A program made the position numbers and the translations under genes. Shown here one piece after another: positions 16,131 through 25,056 of a DNA stretch of 64,000 nt (the first letter of the stretch is position 1; each line of letters begins with the position of its first letter). The stretch is from UBA1952 sp965246765 (GTDB taxonomy: Bacteria > Bacteroidota > Bacteroidia > Chitinophagales > Chitinophagaceae): assembly GCA_965246765.1 (NCBI GenBank), contig CBDFFJ010000003.1:248001-312000 (forward strand). Reading direction: 5' to 3'. Under the pieces are notes generated by a model. It was not told the DNA's origin and searched no databases. It saw only the letters and a program-made list of their open reading frames with translations.

Positions 16131-19100
16131 TCAATGCGACAGTGTCACCCGCACCACGCCGCTCTTGCCGCTCTCGTCCTGCAGCTGCACAAAGTAGATG
16201 CCGGAAGGGAGGCCGGAAAGGTCAAGCGTCTTGTGCATAGCCAGCGTAGCCATATCATGCATCACCGCCTTGCCCGCAGCGGTATAGACGGTAAGGCGCG
16301 TAGTAGCCGCGCTGCTCCAGGTAATGTTGAAGAGGCCCGTAGTCGGGTTAGGATACATCTTCACACCAGTCAGGTTATAGCTACCCACCACCAGCGGCGA
16401 TACAGTAAGCACATTGCTCTTACCGGTACCGCATAGCGGGCCGATGATCACCGCATAGTAATCGCCCTGCACCGTAGGTGTAAAGGTGGCTCCGGTAGCG
16501 CCCGGCAGCAGGCCGGCAGGCCCCCACCATTGCACATTAGCGCTGTCGCTCACCAACTGGTGCCCGATAAAGGAGATCACAGGCAGCGAAGGCACCGCGC
16601 GGCGGTCAAGGGTAATAGTGTCGGAATAAGCCGTATCCTTCGTATAGCAGGAAGAGCCGGGATTGGCGGCTACAATGCGCACCCAGATCTTATCGCCGGT
16701 AACGCCGGTCGTATTGTTGTAAACGTTGGTAGTTGCAAAAGGAATAGCAACGCCATTCAGGAACCAGCGGTAGGCAGGGGTAGCACCGGCATTAGCGGTA
16801 GTTGCGGTAAGCTGCAGGAGGTCATTGATACAGCCCGGATTACTGCCCACAGTAATGGCCTTGGTAACGGAAGGCGTCACGGAAGGCACCACATTCACAA
16901 TAGTATTAGGAGAGAAAGTAGAAGGCGTTGCTGCGCAGGAAGAGGACGAGGTCAGCTGCACCTTTACAGAGTCCAGATTGCTGAGCGTATTAGTGCTGAA
17001 TGTAGCGCCCACAGCGCCGGCAACCGGAGCGCCGTTTACATACCACTGATAGCCAGGCGTAGCACCGCCATTGGTAGGCGTGGCCGCGAAAGTGACCGTG
17101 CGCCCGGAGCAGGTAGGGTTAGAGCCGCCGGTAATAGCGATGGTAACCGATATGGCCTGAGGCCCGCAGTTATAGGTAAGGGAGCTGGAAGAAGCCGTAG
17201 TAGTAGAAGCGCAGGGCGAGTTAGACGTAAGCTGCGCGAAGATGACATCGCCGCAGGCAGGCGTGAAGCTCAGGGTGTTGGTAGTAGCGCCAACCACCTG
17301 CACGCCGTTTACAAACCACTTGTAGGTTGGGGCAGTGCCGCCATTGGTAGGCGTAGCAGTAAGCGTCAGGCTCTGACCTGCGCAGCCGGGGTTATTACCG
17401 CCGGTAACGGCAATGCTCACCGAAGGCGCAACAATAGAGGTGCGGCTAACGGTAAAGTTGGCCGAGGTAATGCTGTCCGCGCCGCAGGAGCCTGTGAAGA
17501 ACAGCTTCGCGGTAATGATGTCGCCATTATTAAGAGAAGAGGCACTGTAGGTATTTGTTGCAGATACCTGAGTGCCATTCACGTAAATCTTCACGCTCGG
17601 GCTGGTTGGCGTACCTGTGTAGTTCGCCGTAAAGCCGATGTTAGTGCCCACGCAGGAAGGATTGCTGCCGGTGGTCTGGCTCACAGTAATCACAGAGCCG
17701 GGAGCAGACTTGATCACAAGGCTGTAGTCTTCCGCCTGGCCGGCATCAAGGCCGCCGCAAGGCGTTGGCGCTACTGATGCGCTGGCAAGGTCGCTCACCA
17801 CACGCATGCGGATAGGCACGCAGGTAGTGATGCCGCTTGCAGGAATGAGGACGCTGCCCGTATGTGTCTCGTAGCTGGCCGTGCCGGTATGCGAATACAC
17901 CAGCTCTGACGGCGTTGCGGCAGCATTAAAAATGCCGTCATTGTTCCAGTCCATATACACGCGCACCTTCTCGGCATTAATGCCCGTCTTTACGCTGATG
18001 GTATAAGTCTGACCCGCAGTCAGGTTAGCCCGCTGCCAGCAGGCCCGGTCCAGGAACACGGAATTGCCGTCTGCATTATAGCCGCCTTCTGAAGTCCCGA
18101 CCAGGTCATTAAGCAATACTTCGCGCGGCCCCGCGTCAAAAGCATTAAACGGATTGTTGGAGGTAGGAATGCACTGATAAGCAAAAGGCGCAGTGCCCAA
18201 CGCAGTGGCGCCCAGGGATGAAAGCAGGGAGCCTCGGTACAGGTTCATTGCCGCCAGGAAGCGGGTACGCTGCCCGGGTGTAAAGCGGTCGCGGCAGGTA
18301 GAGTAGTCCATGAAGTTGAACTGCGTGCCGATCCAGTTGGTGCCGGTGCAGGTATTAATGGTACTGTTGCTCGGGCAGGCGCCTGAATTCCGCCTGTGCG
18401 GCTCCGTATCGCAAACACTGTCGCCGGTGATGGCACAGGTCGCAGCTACATTAGGCGGGCAGGTCGTGGCAGCGCCAGTATTTCCCGGATCGTCGCCTTC
18501 AAAAGTGTGCAGCAGGTTAAACGCGTGGCCTATTTCGTGTGGCAGTGTCTGATACCCTGCCAGTGCACGCTGGGCAAGCAGCACCATAGCGTCCAGCGTA
18601 GGAGAGGCCGGCGGCAGATAAGCGTAGCCAAGCACGCCGCCCAGAGTGCCGTCACTGCTGTCTATCTTATTTACGATGTAGATGTTGTAGTAATCCCTGC
18701 GGTTCCACTGAAGGTTTGCCTTCAGTGTAGCGTCCGAGATGCCCGTTGTCTTTTGATAATTGATCCCGGTATTCACATAGCCTGTTCCAAACACGGTAGC
18801 GCCGTTAATCCGCTCAATGCCGTTAGTGGCATTGCAGTTAGGGTCGCGCTTGGCAAGGGCGAACTGTACGGGAAACGCTGTACCGCCTGTGCCGACGCCG
18901 GGATAGCCTGAATATGTAGCCGAATAGGTCTGATTGAGATAAGCAATCAGCTGCTGAAGCTGAAGATCGGTAGGATTATAGGCGCTGCCCAGGATGCCAC
19001 CTGTATGCACCACATGAATCACCACCGGAATCTCATAAATGGTACCAGACCCGTTGTTGAAAACGAGATTGTTCGCATTATTGCTGAGCACCTGAGCCAG

Positions 19101-19250
19101 CTCCGCGTTCATGGCATTCACGCGCGCGGCATAGGCAGGATCATTGGCAAGCATCTGATGATGCAGGAAGTCAAAGCCGCATTCCTGCGCAATTGACTTC
19201 AGGCCGCAGCAAACCACAAACGCCAGAAGGAGAGATAATTTTCGCATCAT
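16131..19250 (-). CDS. Secreted M43 (pappalysin-type) metalloprotease with GEVED, Ig-like and T9SS sorting domains
   Basis: 1039 residues, signal peptide in the first ~21. The protease domain (~70-350) has the zinc motif HEIGHAFNLLH at 238-248 (HExxHxxNxxH, Asn in place of the usual Gly) and the Met-turn NFMDYSTC. A GEVED domain follows (~400-515: VYMDWNNDGIFN...RMRVVSD...GQAEDYSLVI). Then come about four Ig-like repeats of ~85 residues with CxGxxxTxTATPTNGG...YxWxxNG. The C-terminus (~955-1039) is the sorting domain (VKMYPNPTTGLFNITW...LSGLPSGIYFVQL). It probably cleaves proteins outside the cell after export by T9SS; the true substrate is unknown. It is transcribed away from secDF, toward array 1 and its own terminator. 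Confidence 0.93.
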   Translation of the reverse strand: MMRKLSLLLAFVVCCGLKSIAQECGFDFLHHQMLANDPAYAARVNAMNAELAQVLSNNANNLVFNNGSGTIYEIPVVIHVVHTGGILGSAYNPTDLQLQQLIAYLNQTYSATYSGYPGVGTGGTAFPVQFALAKRDPNCNATNGIERINGATVFGTGYVNTGINYQKTTGISDATLKANLQWNRRDYYNIYIVNKIDSSDGTLGGVLGYAYLPPASPTLDAMVLLAQRALAGYQTLPHEIGHAFNLLHTFEGDDPGNTGAATTCPPNVAATCAITGDSVCDTEPHRRNSGACPSNSTINTCTGTNWIGTQFNFMDYSTCRDRFTPGQRTRFLAAMNLYRGSLLSSLGATALGTAPFAYQCIPTSNNPFNAFDAGPREVLLNDLVGTSEGGYNADGNSVFLDRACWQRANLTAGQTYTISVKTGINAEKVRVYMDWNNDGIFNAAATPSELVYSHTGTASYETHTGSVLIPASGITTCVPIRMRVVSDLASASVAPTPCGGLDAGQAEDYSLVIKSAPGSVITVSQTTGSNPSCVGTNIGFTANYTGTPTSPSVKIYVNGTQVSATNTYSASSLNNGDIITAKLFFTGSCGADSITSANFTVSRTSIVAPSVSIAVTGGNNPGCAGQSLTLTATPTNGGTAPTYKWFVNGVQVVGATTNTLSFTPACGDVIFAQLTSNSPCASTTTASSSSLTYNCGPQAISVTIAITGGSNPTCSGRTVTFAATPTNGGATPGYQWYVNGAPVAGAVGATFSTNTLSNLDSVKVQLTSSSSCAATPSTFSPNTIVNVVPSVTPSVTKAITVGSNPGCINDLLQLTATTANAGATPAYRWFLNGVAIPFATTNVYNNTTGVTGDKIWVRIVAANPGSSCYTKDTAYSDTITLDRRAVPSLPVISFIGHQLVSDSANVQWWGPAGLLPGATGATFTPTVQGDYYAVIIGPLCGTGKSNVLTVSPLVVGSYNLTGVKMYPNPTTGLFNITWSSAATTRLTVYTAAGKAVMHDMATLAMHKTLDLSGLPSGIYFVQLQDESGKSGVVRVTLSH

Positions 19251-19397
19251 ATAGCTGGAGTAGAAATTTTTCAGAAAAGGGGATAAGGTCGTAAAAATAA
19301 TGCACGGAGCGGGAATGGCAGAGATGTCCGCTAAAAATTACATAAGACTGTCTTTGGAAAGGTTTCGTTAGGGCGGAATGCGTATAGCATCAAACAT

Positions 19398-19405
19398 TAT
19401 CTTTG
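19398..19405 (+). promoter_or_regulatory. -7 box of the secDF promoter
   Basis: TATCTTTG matches TAnnTTTG and lies 52 bp upstream of the secDF ATG. No -33 element is clear at the right distance. Confidence 0.4.
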
Positions 19406-19457
19406 CCCGCTCTAAAAAAACCCGCCTACCGGGATTTAATTACACACACTGACAGCT

Positions 19458-22400
19458 ATGCAGTTAAAAGGCTTGGTAAAGATTTTTACCGTTGCACTGA
19501 TTTTGATTTCTCTTTATCAGCTCTCCTTCACCTATTTCGTTCGCAATGTAGAAAAAGCATATCGCGCCAAGGCCGAAAAGCAGGTTCGCGCGGCTAATCC
19601 CGGCGCCGCCGGCGAGCAGCTTGCTGAGCTGACGGACAAGCGCTATGATCTGCTCACCGATAGCATTCAGGGTGAGAAGGTTGTATCAGGCATCTTCGGC
19701 AAGTCAACCTATCAGGCCGCCAAAGCTCAGGAGCTTAACCTGGGCCTTGATCTGCAGGGCGGCATGAACGTAACCCTGGACGTGAGCCTAGACGAGCTCG
19801 TCCGCTCGCTGTCCAATAATCCCGCAGATGCGGCGCTTAATGCCGCCATCACGGAGGCAAACCGCCAGAAAGCCAACAGTCAGGCAGACTTTGTAACTCT
19901 TTTTGGCCAAAATTATAAGGGGCCTAACCTCGCGTCGCTCTTTACAAAGCCAGGTGAAAAGGAAATCACCTTGAAGTCCTCTAATGAAGCAGTGCTGAAG
20001 CGCATCCGCGCGGAAGCAACTGATGCCATCGGAAGCACTTACAACGTACTCCAGAAGCGTATTGACAAGTTTGGCGTAAGCCAGCCGAATGTAACGCTTG
20101 ACAAAAACCGCGGCATCATCACCGTAGAGCTGGCAGGCGTGCGTAACCCTGACCGCGTTCGCGACTTCCTGCAAAGCACTGCCAAGCTGCAGTTTTTTGA
20201 GATGTACGCAGAAGACGCTTCCGTGATTGAAGGTGTAAAGAAGGCAGACGAAATGCTAGCTTCTTCCATGGGCGGCAACACAGTGATTGATACAACCAAA
20301 GCAGCTTCTGATACAAGCGTGGCCGCCAGCGGCGATACCACTAAGAAGCTGAGCGATTTTACTACTACGACTGCCAAGACTGGCAACGATACCAGCTTCG
20401 CGGCTTATGAAAAACAGCACCCGCTGCTTTCACTTTTCGCAAATGCGCCGGTCCGGGCGCCGATGATCGGTTACATCCCTAAGAAGAACATTGCCAAGTT
20501 CCTGGGGCTGGCCAATTCTGAGATCGTGCGCAATGCACTGCCTATTGATGCAAAGCTTGCCCTCGGCGCTGATGATCCTGCTACGCGCTTCGACGCACGT
20601 GTGCCGGTTCCGGTATATGTGCTGCGCACGGTGCCTGGTTCCAGCGATGCAAAGCTGGAGGGAGAGCACATCGCCAATGCCCGCATGGACTATGACCAGA
20701 CAAGCGGCGAGCCGGAAGTACTGATGGATATGGACCCGACCGGCTCCCAGCTGTGGGCTAAGATGACCCGCGAAAACGCCGGTAAGTATCTCGCAGTAGT
20801 GCTCGATGACCGCGTTTACAGCGCGCCTTACAACCGTGAAGAAATCTCCGGCGGCCGCACCTCTATCTCCGGTCATTTCAGCGCTCAGACGGCTACTGAC
20901 CTCGCCAACATTCTTAAGATCGGTAAGCTGCCTGCGCCGGCGCACATTGTGCAGGAGCAGGTAGTAGGTCCTACGCTCGGCGCCGAAAACATCAAGAGCG
21001 GCATCGCCTCACTTGCCATCGCCTTCATCGTGATTTTTGCGCTGATGCTCGTGTATTATAATACCGGCGGCATCGTGGCCAACATCGCCCTGATCCTCAA
21101 CATCCTGTTTACGGTCGGCATTCTTTCTGCACTGCACGCTACCCTCACCATGCCGGGCATTGCCGGTCTGGTGCTTACCATTGGCATGGCGGTGGATACG
21201 AACGTGATCATCTTTGAGCGGATTAAAGAAGAGCTTGCCCTCGGGAAAGGCTACCAGCAGGCCGTCAATGACGGGTATAAGCGATCCTATTCGCCGGTGC
21301 TGGATGGTCACATTACGCAGTTGCTGACAGCGGTTATCCTGTTCATCTTCGGCCTTGGGCCGGTTAAAGGCTTTGCTACTACACAGATCATCGGTCTGCT
21401 GCTTTCCCTGTTCTGCGGAATCCTGGTGAGCCGCCTGGTTACTGATATGTGGACGAAGCGCGAGCGCCACTTCCAATACTTTACCGGCCTCTCAAAGTCT
21501 ATCTTTAAGAAGGCACACTTCAAGTTTATTGAAGCGCGTAAAATCACTTACTTCATCTCCGGCATCGTGCTGCTGCTGGGCATCGGCTCCTTCATCAACG
21601 GCTTCGACTTCGGCGTTGACTTTGCCGGCGGCCGCTCTTACGACATCCGCTTCGCGCAAAAGCACAACGTGACGGAAATCCGCGAGAAGATGAAGCCTTT
21701 CTTTGGCGAGTATCCTGTAGTGAAGACGATAGGCACTAACAATACCTACAACATCACCACCTCTTACCTCATCAAAGACCCGAGCAAGGGTGCTACCGAG
21801 CAGGTGCGCGGCAAGCTCTACGAAGGTCTGAAGGCCGGCGGCTTTATCCCCGCCGCTACTACTATGGACGACTTCCGTCTGCAGTTCCTCGGCGGCGCTG
21901 GTCAGGAGCGGACGGTGCTTCCTATTATCTCCGAAGACCTGAAGCGCGGCGCTGTAAAGGCTACCATCATCTCCCTGCTCGCCATCTTCTTCTACATCCT
22001 CATTCGCTTCCGTAAATGGCAGTACTCGCTCGGCACCATTATCTCTCTGCTGCACGATGCCTGCATTACGCTTGCGGTGTTCTCCTTCCTGCGCGGCCAC
22101 GTGCCTTTTGCTCTTGAAATTGACCAGCACTTCATCGCGGCCCTCCTTACAGTGATCGGCTTCTCTATGAACGATACCGTGATCGTGTTTGACCGCGTGC
22201 GCGAGTACTTCCGCAAGTCGCCGGGCGAAAGCCGGGAGAGCGTCATCAACCGCGCTATCAACGACACGCTGAGCCGCACCATCATGACCTCCCTCACCGT
22301 GTTCCTGGTAATCCTGATCCTCTTCATCTTTGGCGGCGAGGTGACCCGCGGCTTTGCCTTTGCCATGCTTATCGGCGTAGTTACCGGTACTTATTCTTCC

Positions 22401-22505
22401 ATCTTCGTAGCCGCGCCAATCCTGGTAGATATGGACAAGAGCGACTCCCTGAAGAATGAAGTGGATACCGAAGCGCGCATTGAAGAGCTGAAGAAGCTGG
22501 CTTAA
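19458..22505 (+). CDS. secDF: Fused protein translocase subunit SecDF
   Basis: 1015 residues, the single-chain SecD-SecF fusion common in Bacteroidota. The SecD half has the D1 motif LGLDLQGGMNVTLDV (~95), a large periplasmic P1 domain with a Ser/Thr-rich linker (~270-315), and six membrane segments from ~510 including MPGIAGLVLTIGMAVDTNVIIFERIKEEL (D4/D5). The SecF half begins ~690 with FDFGVDFAGGRSYDI and ends with FSMNDTVIVFDRVREYFR. It uses the proton gradient to pull preproteins out of SecYEG. All T9SS cargo and most T9SS parts in this window need Sec, so it is functionally upstream of them. It ends in a strong terminator and then array 2. Confidence 0.97.
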   Translation: MQLKGLVKIFTVALILISLYQLSFTYFVRNVEKAYRAKAEKQVRAANPGAAGEQLAELTDKRYDLLTDSIQGEKVVSGIFGKSTYQAAKAQELNLGLDLQGGMNVTLDVSLDELVRSLSNNPADAALNAAITEANRQKANSQADFVTLFGQNYKGPNLASLFTKPGEKEITLKSSNEAVLKRIRAEATDAIGSTYNVLQKRIDKFGVSQPNVTLDKNRGIITVELAGVRNPDRVRDFLQSTAKLQFFEMYAEDASVIEGVKKADEMLASSMGGNTVIDTTKAASDTSVAASGDTTKKLSDFTTTTAKTGNDTSFAAYEKQHPLLSLFANAPVRAPMIGYIPKKNIAKFLGLANSEIVRNALPIDAKLALGADDPATRFDARVPVPVYVLRTVPGSSDAKLEGEHIANARMDYDQTSGEPEVLMDMDPTGSQLWAKMTRENAGKYLAVVLDDRVYSAPYNREEISGGRTSISGHFSAQTATDLANILKIGKLPAPAHIVQEQVVGPTLGAENIKSGIASLAIAFIVIFALMLVYYNTGGIVANIALILNILFTVGILSALHATLTMPGIAGLVLTIGMAVDTNVIIFERIKEELALGKGYQQAVNDGYKRSYSPVLDGHITQLLTAVILFIFGLGPVKGFATTQIIGLLLSLFCGILVSRLVTDMWTKRERHFQYFTGLSKSIFKKAHFKFIEARKITYFISGIVLLLGIGSFINGFDFGVDFAGGRSYDIRFAQKHNVTEIREKMKPFFGEYPVVKTIGTNNTYNITTSYLIKDPSKGATEQVRGKLYEGLKAGGFIPAATTMDDFRLQFLGGAGQERTVLPIISEDLKRGAVKATIISLLAIFFYILIRFRKWQYSLGTIISLLHDACITLAVFSFLRGHVPFALEIDQHFIAALLTVIGFSMNDTVIVFDRVREYFRKSPGESRESVINRAINDTLSRTIMTSLTVFLVILILFIFGGEVTRGFAFAMLIGVVTGTYSSIFVAAPILVDMDKSDSLKNEVDTEARIEELKKLA

Positions 22506-22533
22506 AACTGGCAGCGCACTATAACTATTAATT

Positions 22534-22560
22534 AAAAGCCCGGCCCAGTGCCGGGCTTTT
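22534..22560. terminator. secDF terminator
   Basis: AAAAGCCCGGC (22534-22544) pairs with GCCGGGCTTTT (22550-22560), loop CCAGT. Confidence 0.92.
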
Positions 22561-22638
22561 GCTATCCTGCCGCGGTTTCGCAGCGCAAAGCATCACACCT
22601 TCAGGGTACAGACAATGAAGTATGCTGATGAAAGATTT

Positions 22639-22974
22639 CATTCCGCAGGCGGAAGACCTTATTCCGTAACAGGAAGACATCATTCCGCAAAAGGAAAAGC
22701 GTATTCTAAGGAAGAACAAAGTCTTCCCGCAAAGGAACAATCGTGTTCCGCGCACGAAAGAAGGCATTCCGGACACGGACACATAATTTCCGCTCTGCGG
22801 AATACATTTCTTCTTCAGCGGAACGCCATCTTCATACTCCGGGAACGGGTCTTAATATTTCGGAAGATATTCTTCACATGCCGTGAAAGGTTCTTCGTAA
22901 CAGAGAATAGATTCTTTGCTTCGCATATTGAGGTCTTCGCTTCACAGGAATACCTTTTCGCTTCGCAAAACAGG
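22639..22974. repeat. 21-bp tandem array 2 (16 units, TTCCG...CGGAA core)
   Basis: Sixteen units run from 22639 to 22974, starting every 21 bp without insertion or deletion that I can see. Early units share ATTCCG(C/T)A, about five variable bases, then GGAA, so each contains an imperfect inverted repeat (TTCCG/CGGAA). Units after 22807 drift to TTCTTCG...CGGAA. A further weaker unit may precede it (22618-22638). The 573-bp gap between secDF and the BamA-like gene contains only the secDF terminator and this array. Open frames exist on both strands because the period is a multiple of three; neither looks like a real protein. Confidence 0.88.
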
Positions 22975-23078
22975 ATAAGCCGTATTCAAATGACGTAATC
23001 GCGCAGGTATCTACAGCCAGAATGGGTCGGCATGGCATAGAAGTGGCAGCAAATTGAAAGGCTTGTTTTATAGCACGG

Positions 23079-24965
23079 CTACCATTCATCCGTATTAAGC
23101 CGCACTATATCCGGGGCGTGGATGTAGGTGGTGCGGTATCGGTAGCGGAGGTCGGAGGAGATGAGCAGCTTGAACGCGGCCTGGCCTACAACTGGGCGGG
23201 GGAAGAAGCCGGCTTTGATCTCAATAGTGCCGAATATCAGGTTTTCATTGCGCGTGCGCACACCGCCGCCGATGCCGGGATAGAAGGCGCTCTTAAAGAT
23301 GCTTTCAGTGTTGGAATTGCGGAGGAGCGCACCGTCGGCATACAGGAAGGGCGCGAAGCGGAAGCCATTCCATTTGTTGCGGAAGAAGAAGATCGTCTCC
23401 GTCTGCGCCGAGATGCGCTCAAAGCCCTGCGCGCTGTCGGTGCTGAAGTCGCGGATGCCGTAGGGATTATTAAGTCGCAGCGGCTCGTAGGTAAGGGGGT
23501 TGAAGATGCGCGAGTAGGTAGCGCGGTAGTATTGGCGGATCTTGAAATCGGAGCCGGAGAAGAAGAGCTTTGAAAAGCGGCTGAGGCCAACGAGGAGCGT
23601 GGCGTCATTGAATTTCCCTTGCTCCTTCATAGTGCCGGCGCGGAGATAATACTGGCAGAAGGAGCCGTTGGGATGAGATACGTAGTAGTCGCCGGTGATG
23701 CCGATGTAGGGACGCTGGAGCCCGTTTTGCTTCCACCAACCGCCGGTCACGGATATGTTGTAGCCATAAGGAATGTCTTCTGTAATGCCGAAGCCGTAGA
23801 TGTACTGCGTCTTGATAAACTCCTGCCGGAAGAAGGTGAGCTGTGCGAGGATGGCTTCCTTGTTGTTGTAGATCGGGTCAAAGCGGGTCTCAAAGTATTG
23901 GGGGCTGTTCACGAACTCCTGCCGGTAGTAGCGCAGCGACAGAAACTTCCGGTCGCGGATAGTAGAGTCGTGCTTCATGGTGTGATTAAGGGAAAGATTG
24001 TAGCCGCCCCAGGCATCGTAGATGTTGTAGGTGTAGGGATACCAGAGGCTATCGGGCGTGCGGTACATATTGAGGGCCTTGTTAGTGCTCAGCTCAAGGG
24101 CCCCGGCAAAGTGATCGTAAGGCGAAGGCAGTGGCCGGTAGATGCCCACCGAGGAAGACACCTCAGGCTCGTAGCCGAGGCTCCGCCCGATGTCAATATT
24201 GTTGTAGGCCAGATTCAGGTGCGCGAAGGAGCCGCAGACGTTGTTCTTGTTGTACTCAAACCCATAGCCGAAAGAGGGGTCGCGGTTTTGGGAGAACAGG
24301 AGCGTGCCCTGAATGCGCTGCCCCATCCCGAGGAAGTTGCTCTCGGAGATGCGGGTTTTCAGCGCATTGTAGCCGTCATTGTCAAGCACCACCTTAATGG
24401 AAAATACGTCGCGTGTAACAACGAGGAGATCCACCGAATCCCCGCTGCCCGGCACGGAGCGCACCAGGATGCGGGAGTCCTGTATGAAGTCTAAGGTGCG
24501 CAGATAACGCTCATTGTCGGCAAGAATGTAGGGGTCAACCTTCTGGCCTTCTTTCAGGAATAGGTTGTTGCGGACCACCCATTCCTTCGTATTCGCATGT
24601 AAGGTGCGGGCCAGGCGGGTGCCGAGGTTGCGCATGCGGGAGGAGGTATCGCTGAAATCGCGCTCAAAGCCCAGATTTACCACAACTACCTCGCGGATGG
24701 TCTTGCCGGCAAAAGGCCGGAACAGGTCTTCTGCACGGGCGTTCAGCACCGCGTCATCAGGCATGGCATTGCAGGTGTCGTCAGGGTTGCGCTGTATGGA
24801 ATTCCAGGCCTGCTGAAAAATATTGTTGATCCAGCGCTTTCTTACGCTCTCCGGCGAGCAGGACACCGTATCCTTCAATACGACCCTATTTTGCGCAGCG
24901 GTACCGGCTCCCGATAAAAGCAGCAGGCACAATGGTATAAGGGAAGTAACAAGTAGGCGTTTCAA
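23079..24965 (-). CDS. BamA/Omp85-like outer membrane protein with one POTRA domain
   Basis: 628 residues from a TTG start at 24965. A signal peptide (to ~24) is followed by a conserved-looking region ~40-115, then one POTRA-like segment (~130-180: NLFLKEGQKVDPYILADNERYLRTLDFIQDSRILV...VDLLVVTRDVF). From ~195 the sequence alternates as a beta-barrel, with RISESNFLGMGQRIQGTLLF, YNKNNVCGSFAHLNLAYNNIDIG and PYGIRDFSTDSAQGFERI. It ends in W rather than the usual F. The length is shorter than BamA (five POTRAs), so it is more like the accessory Omp85-type proteins of Bacteroidota. Its substrate is unknown. The 3' end faces array 2. Confidence 0.8.
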   Translation of the reverse strand: MKRLLVTSLIPLCLLLLSGAGTAAQNRVVLKDTVSCSPESVRKRWINNIFQQAWNSIQRNPDDTCNAMPDDAVLNARAEDLFRPFAGKTIREVVVVNLGFERDFSDTSSRMRNLGTRLARTLHANTKEWVVRNNLFLKEGQKVDPYILADNERYLRTLDFIQDSRILVRSVPGSGDSVDLLVVTRDVFSIKVVLDNDGYNALKTRISESNFLGMGQRIQGTLLFSQNRDPSFGYGFEYNKNNVCGSFAHLNLAYNNIDIGRSLGYEPEVSSSVGIYRPLPSPYDHFAGALELSTNKALNMYRTPDSLWYPYTYNIYDAWGGYNLSLNHTMKHDSTIRDRKFLSLRYYRQEFVNSPQYFETRFDPIYNNKEAILAQLTFFRQEFIKTQYIYGFGITEDIPYGYNISVTGGWWKQNGLQRPYIGITGDYYVSHPNGSFCQYYLRAGTMKEQGKFNDATLLVGLSRFSKLFFSGSDFKIRQYYRATYSRIFNPLTYEPLRLNNPYGIRDFSTDSAQGFERISAQTETIFFFRNKWNGFRFAPFLYADGALLRNSNTESIFKSAFYPGIGGGVRTRNENLIFGTIEIKAGFFPRPVVGQAAFKLLISSDLRYRYRTTYIHAPDIVRLNTDEW

Positions 24966-25056
24966 TCTTGCTGCACGGATTCGCGATTCTATTAAGTTAC
25001 TACAAAAACCGTACGCCCTTTGCGGCTGACTACTTACTATTCATTATTTTACCCTC

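Noticed and set aside
16530..17777. Plus-strand frame of 415 codons opposite the M43 protease
   Set aside because: Arg/His/Gly-rich translation, internal to the Ig-like repeats of the true gene.
22639..22974. CRISPR array
   Set aside because: Units abut without spacers, repeats are too short and too degenerate, and no cas genes exist in the window.
22615..22998. 127-codon plus-strand frame over array 2
   Set aside because: Open for the same trivial reason; a 7-residue periodic, unlike-protein sequence, and the opposite strand is open as well.
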